Shown piece by piece: positions 47,362-58,945 of a stretch of DNA of 64,000 nt. The notes beneath the pieces were generated by a model that made no database searches, was not told where the DNA came from, and saw only the letters and a program-made list of their open reading frames with translations. A program made the translations under genes and the position numbers. The DNA comes from Rhododendron vialii. Taxonomy: Eukaryota > Streptophyta > Magnoliopsida > Ericales > Ericaceae. Positions within the stretch are counted from its first letter, which is position 1. Each line of letters starts with the position of its first letter. Location of the stretch: NCBI RefSeq assembly GCF_030253575.1, contig NC_080567.1, forward strand, positions 36,361,501-36,425,500. Reading direction: 5' to 3'.

Positions 47362-49284
47362 CAATTTCCCAGTCCCTTTGTGTTTACTTATTAACTCGGG
47401 CTTTATTATTCAATAGTCATAAATCTAATTCCAGATATTTTGATTTTCGGATTAGCGAAGCAATGTTACTCACAGTGTTAAACAAACTAAAAGAATGACC
47501 TATGCACGAGAAGATAAATCAGCAGGATCGGTTGAAGAATGATACTCCACATGGGAATATTTATGGAATATCTGAAAAGCATATGGAGAAAAAGTATGTA
47601 TGATAAGCAAATAAGTTTCCGGGGTGATACGATATGATGTATTTTTCTGATAACTCAGAGGTATCTAGATGAGCTTATGCGAATTCTGACCGATTCTTAA
47701 AGGACCGATTCCGTCAGATATGATGATGTACTTGATCATGATATTTTCGCGTACTATCCAATCCTAACCTCTCTTTTTTTGGATATTATTCATAGCTTGC
47801 ATATGGGGTTATTAGGCCAGAGTCAAAATCGAGGCTGATTTCCAATTTATAAAATTTGGAGTTCATAATTAAGTTTGCGCGGCAGATTTTCGCATGGATT
47901 AGATTTAATTCATGACACTCAGAGGTTTTGTAAACAAGTCAATCTATATTAAATGTGAAATTGATTGGCAAAAAGAAATTATAATTGTGTAAATATTCCG
48001 GCTACGAACGACGAAAATATGGAGTAGTTAACAAGTTATTGTTTTGTTTGACTAAGAAAAAAAAAACTAGCTATTGTTTCATGAAGCTGGTCGTTGAAGG
48101 AATCTTTCTGATGATTGTGTTTGAAAACTGATCTTTGACAAAATTAAACGAGCCCATCTAATTACTTCTTGTATTATTATGAGGTGTTTATTAACTACTA
48201 GTTCGGAAAATAAGAAAAACTTTTCGAGTTTCACTTCTGTCACGAGTCAAAATGTGACAATGAGCTAGCTTTTGGGACTATATACGTTAAGTTACCAAGA
48301 TGGCGAGGGGATCATGGTCGGCTCTGGCCTCTTTTCAGTCAAATTTTTATATGATACTCTTTTTTTTTTCCAGAGAGAGAGAGAGAGAGAGAGAGAGAGT
48401 GTGGAGATACCAAGACTCAAAAAAGGCCTGTATAATGGCATACAACACAGCAAGGGTGCCACCACCCAGGAAATCAAAGCCTAGTTTTGGCATGATACTT
48501 GGGAAGAGCTAGCAGCTATACATGCGTGAAAGCGAGACCGATCGAGAATGCTAAAAGGATGACAAAACTATTTAGAGGATTCAACAAACCTTATTTCCTG
48601 TCTCGTTAATTCCACAAATTACGTTTTGAATTTTGAAGCTGAGAAGAGAAAACAAGAGAAAGAAAGTAAGAGTAATTTTTTTTTTTTTTTAGGGACAAAG
48701 TGGCTACTTGACTTACGGGGAAAGGACTCCAAAGGACTATGAAATTGAGAAGGGGGACCGGCCCAGCATTATCTCCACAAACAAAGCATAGGCTATGCCC
48801 AGCCCAATCATATCCTTTGGGCCTTCATAAGCCTAATACCTTGAAAATCCCGTAGTATTTGGACCAGAGTTGTGCAGGCCTGTTCCATCTTAAAACTGGG
48901 CCTGATTTACAATAATAACCTTGACCAGCTAGATAACTGAGAGGGAAAAAGAAATTGTAGAAAACCTTTAACTTGAGTAATTGCTGGAAAAAAGTATAGA
49001 TTCTTCGAGAATAATTGCGAAAAATGCGTTATTATTTTAGTATCAAATGTTATCGAGATGTACTATTATAAATTTATTTACAATCATAATTCATTATTGG
49101 ACAGTAGAGGACGCAGAATTTTTTATTAGCGGGAGCCCGAAGCTCATTATGTGTACATTAATGTCAAAAGTAAATTTTATAAATATATATACACACACTT
49201 GCTAGCTCTAAGATAAAGATGAGATTGGGTGTCTATCCATAACAACCATTTTATTTTAACAAGGACCGATAAATGGTTGATAAG
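47357..49284. other. Intergenic, nothing recognised
   Basis: Contains a (GA)n run at 48374-48399 and T18 at 48678-48691. Frames across the GA run are spurious. No gene or transposon end found. Confidence 0.45.
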
Positions 49285-49975
49285 TTGATTATTGCTTTCC
49301 TTACTAAATCGATCTCTCTTTTTTCCGTAGAGTAATTCTACCTCCACACTCAAAAGACACACCCATATACACACCCACACACACTAGAGTGTGTAGTATG
49401 TGTGGGTATGTATTTGGGTGTGGTCCTAGAATAATTGTTTTCCATAATATTTTCTCTCTCTCTCTCTCAACTTGGAGAGAAATAAAGAGAGGAAGAAAAT
49501 GTTACAAAAAAAAAGGAGAGAGAGATTTGGTAAGGAAAGCAACAAATAGGTTTTCCTTTTTTGTTTCTTTTCTAATCACATGACTACTATTTTAACGAAG
49601 AGTAATCCGACATGATAAAGATAGAGATAGAGAGGAAAAAATTAGTAAATATTACTAAAAAAAAAGAGAAAGAGATTTGGTAAGGAAAGCAATAGTTAGG
49701 TTTTCCTTTTTTCTTTCTTTTCTAATCACATGGCTATTATTTCAAGGAAGAGTAATATGATAGATATAAATGTTGCTCTCACTCGTATGTCTAGACATTT
49801 TGAAAAAAAAAAAGCTCTATTTATTGGCATTTTGAAAATGTCTAGGCATACAAACGAGAGCAATATTTATCGCCATCGAATTATTTTTTGTTAAAATCGT
49901 AGTCATATGATTAAAAAAGAAACAAAAAAAGAAAACCTAAATATTGATTTCCTTACTAAATCTCTTTCTAATAAG
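49285..49975. repeat. Cluster of direct and inverted repeats around a hairpin
   Basis: AGAGATTTGGTAAGGAAAGCAA...GGTTTTCCTTTTTT(G/C)TTTCTTTTCTAATCACATG occurs directly at about 49521-49582 and 49671-49732, spaced 150 bp. It occurs inverted at about 49907-49970 (CATATGATTAAAAAAGAAACAAAAAAAGAAAACCTA) and in part at 49288-49318. A separate perfect-looking hairpin lies at 49330-49440: TAATTCTACCTCCACAC...CCCACACACACT and AGAGTGTGTAG...GGGTGTGGTCCTAGAATAATT. Confidence 0.7.
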
Positions 49976-50368
49976 GGCCATTGGATCATGTTTTCAAAGC
50001 ACCGTTATGAATTTAATCTTTTTTTTGATATGTCCGTTTTCTTCGCAATCATGGCACAAAATATATCCAATTTATATAGAAGTTCTTTGTTTTTTCTGAT
50101 TATCATCCAATTTATAAAATGAGATTGGTTGGTATTAACTTATGTTTATCAAGAGTATTATAATTTAATTTTCTCTGTTATCATATATCATCCCTTAAAC
50201 AAATGAATTGGTATACTTATTAGGCTTCTGTAGACATATCATTCTTTTTTAGAATTGGGATCGAGAAGCCTCGAAACTCAAAAGGATCAATATGCTTGAA
50301 GATTTTTAGTCTTGACATGTTTTTTTTTGCTCGACAAACAAAACTATTTTATAATCAATAAGTCTAGG
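49976..50368. other. Intergenic, nothing recognised
   Basis: AT-rich, no gene or repeat end identified. Confidence 0.5.
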
Positions 50369-50712
50369 TACACTACATCTAACCACTACATATTTTGTAG
50401 GGCTCACATTGGATCCCAAAAAAAATACAGAAAAATATTCATAAATTTTAAAATAATATATTATGGGGCCCTGTAAAAAATCAGCTCCAACAAATATTGG
50501 TAAGTATTATTTCTTGATTTGTAGGAGCAAAACTGTGCAGTTAAACAGTTTTGTCCCTACAAATCAAGAAATAATACTTACCGATATTCTTTGGAGCTGA
50601 TTTTTTTCAGGGTCTCATAAAATATTATTCTAAAATTTATGGACATTTTTCTATATTTTTTTCGGGGCCGGAGTGAGCCTCATAAAAAATATAGTGGATG
50701 GTGTAGTAGATG
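50369..50712. mobile_element. Near-perfect snapback MITE
   Basis: The left half (from GTACACTACATCTAACCACTACATATTTTGTAGGG) is an inverted copy of the right half, with a spacer of only about 8 bp (GCAGTTAA) near 50540. Inner arms are almost identical: TACTTACCGATATTC against GAATATTGG...TAAGTA, and CAAATCAAGAAATAATA against its complement. Arms total about 165 bp each. Could fold into a long hairpin RNA if transcribed. Confidence 0.85.
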
Positions 50713-51768
50713 GATGGTGGTATATGTAGCATCTCTCTATTATAATAACTCGAAAGGATACTTCGAGGAGGCTCGAGCGTGGCAAGAATACACACTTACT
50801 CGAGCAAACAGAAGAAAAAAAGAACAACTAATCAGTACCCTCCAACAAATGGTTGGAAGACATACATCTCAACAAACAAACCATGTTACAGCTTTTACAA
50901 TCTGACTCCATCCAGGAAAATCCTCCACCGAGTACATATTGATGTCAAATTTCGCCTTTACCCATATCGCAACTCTAGTTTTGATGAATTCGCCCACTTC
51001 CCCACAATTTGTAGTAGCATTGCTGAATACATAAGCATTTCTTACCAGCTATAAGGACCACAATGTTGCGTAGAAGGTAGCTTCCCAAGTCTTTCTCCCA
51101 ATTCCTGAATCTACTGTCACCCCACCAAATGAACTGGTCTTCCAAAGAAGGAGGGCACACCCAACTCACATGCCACCAATCCAATATCCGCGACCAAACG
51201 TCCCAAGAAAATTGGCAATGCATGAATAGATGATGAGGTGTTTCCAAGTGCAGTGAGCAAAACAGGCAAAGGACAAATTGTCCTTCGGGAATCAAATTTC
51301 TTTCCAAAAGCACGGATCTAGTAGCCACCTTGGATTGAATAGCCATCAAAGCGAAAATTTCCACCCTTGGGGGGTACAGATTCTTCCATAGAGCTTTCAT
51401 CACCAGACTTCTTGAGTAGCTTCCGTTCTCCCACTGGATATACACTGATTTTACCGAAAATTGATTATCAGAAGACCATTTCCAAATCACAGAATCTGGT
51501 CTGGCCGAATCCAGAGATACAAGTTGCAGCCTCTGTTTTAATTCCTCCACTTGAAGGTTTTCCCAGTCACGTAAATCTCTGCTAAAATTCAGATTCCAAC
51601 TGCCCTTCTCAGGTCCACCCCTCATCACACTGACTACTGCTTATTTTTTAGAAGAAATTAAGTACAACCGAGGGTAATCCTCTCTAAGAGTTGTATCCCC
51701 TAGCCAAACATGATTCCAGAATGACCTAAGTGGATCTGTAAACTAAACCCCTCTTGGATGATAGTGCC

Positions 51769-52112
51769 TAGGGGTGTGCAAAAAACCCGTGACCTGACGA
51801 ACCCGTCCCGACCCGAAGGGTCTCGGGTGGGGCCGAACATGTGGTTCGGTCGGGTATGGGTTTATTTATTTATTTATTTTTGTAAAAAATCAGTTTTCGA
51901 TTCGGGGGCTCGAGGTGTTGTTTTTCTTACCCGACCAATTCATATAGATTACTTCGGTTTTGATCGGACCCGACCCGACCAAAAAAAATCGGGTACACGG
52001 ACGGTTATTCCCACTCGTTTGGTTCAGGGTTCGGGGCCAAAAACATTGATACCCGACATGTTGGGTCGGGGTCGGGGTCGAACCCGACCCGTCTGACCCA
52101 TGCACACCCCTA
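51769..52112. mobile_element. hAT-type MITE with 8-bp target duplication
   Basis: 344 bp with ends TAGGGGTGTGCA and TGCACACCCCTA. Flanks ATAGTGCC (51761-51768) and ATAGTGCT (52113-52120) form an 8-bp duplication with one mismatch. The interior is rich in CCCGACCCG and GGTCGGGT motifs, arranged as a loose inverted repeat. No transposase. Inserted in the LINE. Confidence 0.9.
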
Positions 52113-54366
52113 ATAGTGCTGATACAAGAAGATACATCCCCAATTGAGCAAATGTCTTTCTAGATTTGAGTAGCCCTTCCAGATATCGGCATACGAGGAA
52201 ATCAACAGCCATGCTCCAAGTTATATTTCCCTCTAACGACCCTCACCCAAAGAGACTCTCTGTCCTTATGAAATCGCCACCCACCACTTAGCCAAGAGGG
52301 CCAGATTTTGGACCATCAAATTCTTCATGCACTACAAGAAAAATTGCATTAGGTGACAAATGAAAATCGTCACAAATTGCATGTTTTTCGTCACAAATAG
52401 TATAGGTGACGAAAAAAAAATTGTTGACTAAAGGTTGTCGAGGATTCCTCCCTGGTGACGAAATCCGGTTTTCGTCACCCATAGTGCTTTTTGACGACGA
52501 AAAATTTCGTCACGGAAAAATCGCTTGGTGACGAAATTTTTTTGTCACTAATTGTGCTTTTTGATGACGAAATATTTCGTCACCATTGCCAGAATTATTT
52601 GTCACCCATTTTCAAATTTGTCACCGATTGTGGCAGGTAATTGATCAAGTTAAGCACATAGGTGACAAAAAAAATTCGTCACCAAAGGATTTAATTAAAA
52701 AATAATAAAGGTGATGAAAGATTGTCGATCACCTACACTCTTCTTACAATACAATATTATCCATTTCATTTCAAAACTCAGACAAACAAATAAATTATAC
52801 ATTACCCCATATGTAATAACCAACACATCTTCATAAACCAATATAATCGTGTCCAAATTAGACATCCATTAACCATGAGAACTATGTACACTACACCAAA
52901 ATGTCTTTCCGCACCCATAGGGTCTAAAGCATCAATGTCCCCATGACAAAAACATGAAAGGTAGCATCAATACCATATATGTTCATCATAGTTCGGTAGC
53001 ATCATTAAAATAAAAAAAGAAGACTCGTAACTTTAACCAAAAATGAGTCTTCATAGAAGCATATATCCAGAAAAGAAGACTTGGAACTTCATCCAAAAAT
53101 AAAGCCTTCATAGAAGCATATATCCAAACAAAAACTCTTCTCAGTAGAGCATATATATACCATCTTCCCTGCTACCAAACTTATGCATATATATTCAATC
53201 TGCACACATGAAAAGTAGGATACAGTATATTTTGGTTATGATGTTAATAGATTATGTAAACTTAACAATATACAAATGAAACATGTGAGGACCTAACTCA
53301 AAATACAACACCAGTACCACGACCTTAAGCAAGGAAAAGTTCACCGCATGGGAAGATTAATGCACAGAACCAAACTTTTAAAGAGATAAAAAGCCTCATA
53401 CTCTTGTATAACTTGGTCGCCTATTTATCTGTAAAGTGTATGTCTAATAGCCATGTTTAATTGATCCAATGGTATAGTCAGATTCTAAGCATAATTGTGT
53501 TATTATTGGCAATATTTGTGAGAGATTTGCCCATGCCCGTTTGAAAAATTAAGGCCGCCCATACTTATAGTCCTACTGAATTTAAATGCAGAATGTAGAA
53601 TAATACAAGGATTGTTATGTTAAGCTACAAGCTTTTATACACCTAAGGAGTTGTGTGTCCCCATATATGTTGTGTCCCCACGTGTGCATGCCGTGTCCCC
53701 GTCGTAAAGGAGGTGGAAACCTCTCTGTTTTGGGACATGACGGATCAGCAGACCCTCAAACCACATATCAGCAACAGATGAAAAAGTCCCATGATTAGCA
53801 TCAACAACTGCATCAGATCTCTATAGATGAAGATATACCACTGCAGTAGTAGCATAGCAAAACCAGAGCAATAAGAGTCTAAAACCAGAGAAATAATAGC
53901 CCAGAAACTCCATGATTATTAGCTACAACAGAAACCAAGCTGGATAGTGTCAAACATTAGGTCTCTTGAAGAAAAACCACAGCAGCAAACAGTATAGCAA
54001 TACCAAAGCAAGAGGAATACCACATAACCTATTTGTTTCTTGATTGACTATTTGTGTTTATCATAGACTCATAGGATGTGGAGATAGTTAACATCAAACC
54101 AGAGAACATAAAAACTTTCATAATCTCTATAAATAGAAAATATATGCTCAAAAAGGGCACAAAAAAAAGTAGAAAATCAAACCAACAAAAATATATAGCC
54201 CACTCCAGCCCAGTTTTCTCATGATGAATGTAAATAGGAAAAGCATGATGTACTAACCAGCAAGTCATTAACCGATGTCACCACTCATTCATATTAATAC
54301 TATCCAAGATGAATTTCAAACTTCCCAAGAGTTCCACAAGTATACTACAAATGGCAAAAGACTTAC

Positions 54367-54429
54367 CTTAATAGCAGGTTCAACATGGTTGACAAGTTCA
54401 ATGCAATTCAATCCAAAAACCCTTCTTAC
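54367..54429 (-). pseudogene. Exon-like piece inside the CACTA, source unknown
   Basis: 63 bp, exactly 21 codons, bounded on minus by TTTTGCAG on one side and AAG|GTAAGTC on the other, and open: ...FGLNCIELVNHVEPAIK. The splice-site framing suggests a captured exon. I do not recognise the source gene. The alternative is that the CAG|GTAAGA boundary is a donor and the exon is the preceding block. Confidence 0.4.
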
Positions 54430-54857
54430 CTGCAAAACATCATCATCAATTAGAAGGAGTCTTGGACACCTATCCAATAAGGACACCGGTAATTTATCAT
54501 TATCATTAGTAAATAAGTTCCAACCACAAATGAAAACAAACCAACCAAAAAACAAAACAAACAATGACAAAAAGCATAGCTAAAGTGCGTAAAAGGGAAA
54601 CAAGTGCTTGGATGAATCAAAGATGCATCAATATGCTTCGGTCAGTTTGTGCAAGCCTTTTACCCATTGTGCTGCATGAGGCCATTAAGAAAGAGTTAAA
54701 CTGGAAGAAAAAAGTTCAGACCATTAACTCCAAACAAGCAGTCACATTTGCATTACAATAACCAAATACTTGAAGTTAGAATTTCGTCTTTTCCATTTCC
54801 TAGCACAAAGTAAAAACATTACAAGAAACTCCCATGTACAGTCACAATCCATCCACA

Positions 54858-55020
54858 CACTACAACAAAAAACGCCTTTCACAGCGTGCAAAAAACACTA
54901 TAGTAGGTAATAGATAGCGTTTCGGAGAACGCTGTATTAGCCCATGTTATTAAAAGTCTTAACTTTCTATAGCGTTCATTGCCCGCTGTTAAAAACTTTC
55001 TATAGCATTTATTGATTGCT
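54858..55020. mobile_element. One end of a second CACTA-like element, truncated
   Basis: Starts CACTACAACAAAAAACGCC, a common plant CACTA end, followed by subterminal repeats of the type (T/A)AGCGTT / CTATAGCGTTCATTG / CTATAGCATTTATTG. No matching second end nearby. Nested within the 6-kb CACTA. Confidence 0.6.
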
Positions 55021-55065
55021 ATGATGGACAATTGTTGGCAAAATCTAAGTCCTCCACATATCAAA

Positions 55066-55455
55066 ATATGATCAAGCCAATGTGCACTGATGTTGAGTAA
55101 AAAATGTGATTGAGAACATCATAATCTGATGCAAATGAAACAAATGTGATTGCAAGTCCTTTGGTACCAAACCTAATAGCTCTTCCTACCTGCAAAAAAG
55201 GTGAAACAAAAGCAGAGCAAGAAAGATGGCTCAGGGAGCACACAAGGAAGATAACCTGGTCTTGAGTAAAAAACAAAGCTGAAAAAAGAAATAAATTGAA
55301 CGTACCCTACGCAGAGCAGATAAGTATCTGCAGAATCTGGCATGTCATAGTTGAAGACAAAGTTAACTCGCTCAATGTCAATTCCCCCACCCACCAAATA
55401 TGTTGCATCAAGTATCCTCTTGTGTCCTTCCTTGAAGCTCTTATGGCGTGTCAAC
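55066..55455 (-). pseudogene. UAP56-type DEAD-box RNA helicase fragment captured by the CACTA
   Basis: On minus, about 55455-55312 reads [40 protein letters not shown] and TYLL, then an intron-like gap. 55191-55085 then reads [20 protein letters not shown] and SDYDVLNH. This is the C-terminal helicase domain of UAP56/RH15-RH56 (mRNA export), normally [20 protein letters not shown] and [20 protein letters not shown]. The conserved GRGID appears as GGGID and HRVGRAGR as LLCVG/VGRAIR, so it is catalytically dead. The intron position matches the host gene, so capture was from genomic DNA, not cDNA. Beyond NH the match ends. The first two-thirds of the gene are missing. Confidence 0.85.
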
Positions 55456-58400
55456 CTGATGCCAATTAGGAAATGAGTAGAAGATAAGCAGAACCAAGAA
55501 CAATCTCAGAGGCAGACATACCATGACCAATTGATGTGTAGAAGCTAAGGCAGGACCAGCAAGAAACAAAGGGTAGGGACACTTGACCAATAGGATTAGC
55601 AACAGAGAGACAAACCAAAAAAACCACAGCAGATGAACTCATAAAGAAGCTATTGATCAACCGGCAGTAGAGCGATCTCCATCCATCTTCAATAGTGAAA
55701 GTAACGAAACTTTTTTCTTTTTCAAGTCATAGACCTGCAGAGGAAGAAAGTCTTTGAAAACTCATAAAGAGTGAACAAACATTGTCCAATGATGAAAAAT
55801 ACATTACCTTGTGTGGAGTCCATATGCTCTTCTCTCATCTAAGGGAAAATTGTTTCTTTCAATCATTCTTGACCACACGATCTGGAAGAATGGCGATAGT
55901 ATGAAAACTCTATTGTCCAAGCCATAGCCACTAAGTGTTCCACAAAAGAAGCTTCACTAACATCACTAACAAAGTAAGAACTGATACACCTTTCCATCCA
56001 GCTCATGTATCCTCTAAGAGGCAAAGGAGCAAACTTTTCCTTCGTCAATATCATTCCATGTATACTACAAGCGTAACAAATTGAATCAAGATATGAAATG
56101 GGACAAATTTCCACTTGTGTTAGCCAAACTAAGGTACGCTAGATCTCTCAGAGAAGTAACAAAAATAACTAACAAGACTAGAAACATAAAAGAAAGAAAA
56201 CAGTAATAACTAGGTAGTAGAGCTTCCTTCACTCAGGAGAAGACTGGTTTTTACATACTCAAATCTCAATCAGTAAAGGATGTGCACTAAGTCATAGTAT
56301 CACAAAGAAATTAGAAGGAAAAAAAAAACCTAATGTTCAATGCTGTCATGATTAAGATGGATAATAAAAAAAATTAGCTAGACTAACAAAGATATTCCGA
56401 TCATATGATGTGGTGACCTCGTAGGCTGCCATGATTATACAATCTCATGGGCTCCTGGCTATCACCTCAATTACTAGAAATGGTTCAATGAGTGTGGTGG
56501 CTCGCATGCCTGAACAGTAAGAAACAAAAGAAAATGTATCAATTATGCATAAGGAAAATTAGTATCACAACATCTTCAATTGACTGAATCAAAACTAAAT
56601 GGACAAAAAAAATTCCTGTCCAATACTTAGTCAAAACCTCATCTCTATAGGTTTTATACTCTGTTAGAAACCGCACCATAGGCGCGAACCATCTCCAAGA
56701 GGTTCTGAACTCTTATGGGTATTGAAACCAAGACAAAGCAAAAACGCTACAACATCAAATAAAGACTACTTAAAATTTGAACCTGCAGAGATCACCCTTT
56801 GGGCTGCAAGCTCTTAAGTGCTTGTAGGCCATTCTCAACAATTGCATAGTGAATCTAATCCAAGTGTATAATCAAGCAATTATCTCATCGAATATGGTTT
56901 GATAAGTAAATAATTTCTCCCGTCATACATTAGTTGTTTGGCTGATAGATTTGAGAAACAAATTTCATTAAGCATATAGAATCAAATAGTTGGTGGGGGA
57001 AAGTTATTTACAAAGGCAAGTCAATTTCAATAACAACAGAACTAAACTAGAAATCGTAGAACTAGCTAGAATGTTATATATCTAAGGAGAAGGGCTAAAA
57101 ACGAACCGCTTTGAAGAGACGATGGTTCCCTCCGTGATGTGATTAGTTCTTCCTAATTAACACTCAAAAAGGTGGACAGATCGAGCTCCAACCATTGTTG
57201 CCACATCGCGAGAACTGAACACACTCCCAAATCGATTGAGATGCAGGACCAACCTAATGAGACATTCAGAACAATAACTTCAATTCCAAATGCACTTCAA
57301 ATTGAAAATCTTATACATTTGGAGAAGTATTTGGGGTTTGAACTTTGGGTGGTCACATTAAAAAATCAACATTACATACGTGGAACACGTTTTGCTGCTC
57401 AAGTTATCCAAATGACAGTAGCATCCATATTATAGGCCATGAAAAAATCGATTGGTGCATATGTATTGAAACATGTATGCGTTATAATGCGTACCTAGGT
57501 ATGGAGAGAGAGAGAGAGTAGCACCAGCAAGAAATACCCAATTTTTTAGGGTTCGACAAGTTGATGGGCCAGAAATTTTAGGAAAGAGGTGAAGTTGGGC
57601 GGTATCAACAAGCAACAAGGGAAGAGAGCTCTCGCGAGGTGGTGGACGGAGGAGGAGAACGAGCTTACACAATATAGGTGGAGGGAGATGTCTGCGTTCG
57701 GTGTAGGGATGAAGCTTTGAAATTGGCGCGATGAGATCTGTCAAAAACAGTCGGAGTATGGACTTGGTTGCTACGGAGACGGCGTTGGCCTTCAAGTCGT
57801 CGGATGAAATGGCCGGAGTCGGAGGAGATGGCCGACCGTGGAGCGAAGGAGCAAGAGAGAGCACCTCCAAAGAGGAACACGGAGGGAGGGGTGAAGAGTG
57901 GTGAGATCGATTAGTAATTTAGGGCTTTTTTGTTGACAAGCATAGGGGTACAAAACGACGTAGTTTTCGTTGTGCCCAAAAAAATTCCTCTTTAATGGAC
58001 GACAAAAGAGAATTCCTCCCCAAAGTCTTTCCTTTTGTGACAAAGTATTTCGTCACGTAATGATTGCAAGTATCTCTGCAACGTATGGAGGAAATGGATC
58101 AGAGACGAAACTTATTTTTTTGTCACCTTATATTTTTTTGTCCACCCTTTTGCTGACGAAATTTATTTTTTCGTCACTGATTAGATATTTTTTGTGACAA
58201 AATAAAATTTCCTCACCTTAAATTTGTCTACCTTCTTAATTGGTGACGAAAAAATATTTTCCTCACAAAATAGGCATATTTGGAGACAAAATCTACTTTC
58301 CTCACCAGCATTTCGTCACATATTCTCATTTTTCTTGTAGTGATGCCTAAACCACCAAATTTCTTCTTCTTGCAAATCACCTCCCATTTGACTAAGTGGA

Positions 58401-58945
58401 GTCTTCTCTTCTCAATGGTGTCTCCCTAGAAAAATTTCCTTTGTATTTTCTCTATCACCTTTGCTACCATTGCTAGCAGTTTAAAAATTGACATAAAGTA
58501 AATGGGTTGTTTGGCCAGAGACGAATTGATTAAGGTAAGTTTACCCCCGGAAGAGTTGTATCTACCACGCCACACACTTAATTTTTTTCCATCTTCTCCA
58601 CTATAGGATCCCATGCTTTAACACCGTTGGGGTTAGCATCCAAAAGCAAGCTCAAATATTTGATCGGCAACCGTTCCACTTTACACCCCATAACTTGCGC
58701 CAAAGACTGCACATCCTGATGAGGAACTTTAACACCACATAAAGAGCTTTTGAAGTAATTAATCTTCAGTCCTGACTTGAGTTGAAAACAACTAAGAATT
58801 CTTTTGATGTTAATAAGCTCCTCCAGGTCATTGTTACAAAACATAATCGTATTATCCACAAACTGAAGGTGGGATACCACAACCCCATTTACCCCTTCAT
58901 GTTTTTTTTTAAGATGTCTCCTCGAGGCATGCATGTTAGTTAATG

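Larger units (their letters stand above)
52330..58342. mobile_element. Non-autonomous CACTA element (En/Spm) carrying host gene pieces
   Basis: 6013 bp. Ends CACTACAAGAAAAATTGC and, inverted, ...TTTTTCTTGTAGTG; flanked by ATG on both sides (52327-52329 and 58343-58345), the 3-bp duplication expected for CACTA. Subterminal zones at 52350-52720 and 58020-58340 are filled with GTGACGAAA/TTTCGTCAC repeats, the usual transposase-binding array. I see no transposase (TNP1/TNP2) frame. The interior contains a UAP56-helicase fragment (55066-55455) and other exon-like pieces. The element lies inside the LINE, so it is younger. Perfect TSD and good ends suggest a moderate age. Confidence 0.92.
50715..58945 (-). 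mobile_element. Old L1-type LINE, split by a hAT MITE and a CACTA element
   Basis: Minus-strand pieces 58945-58346, 52326-52113 and 51768-50715 form one ORF2 remnant. The order is RT with LQFVDNTIMFCNNDLEEL (the catalytic FADD is FVDN) and LPIKYLSLLLDANPNG (58900-58640), then LSVWRGRYNSSGGKLTLINS. The CACTA follows, then NLALLAKWW and KYNLEHG (52320-52220). After the MITE come WKWSSDNQFSVKSVY and RVEIFALMAIQSKVATRS...CLFCSLHLETPHHLFMHC...W, a zinc-finger RVT tail (51490-51180). No endonuclease seen. Several frame breaks; inactive. Confidence 0.85.

Noticed and set aside
57430-57870. 146-residue minus frame inside the CACTA
   Set aside because: Pro/Leu/Ser-rich, like a leader or promoter region carried by the element; no domain seen.
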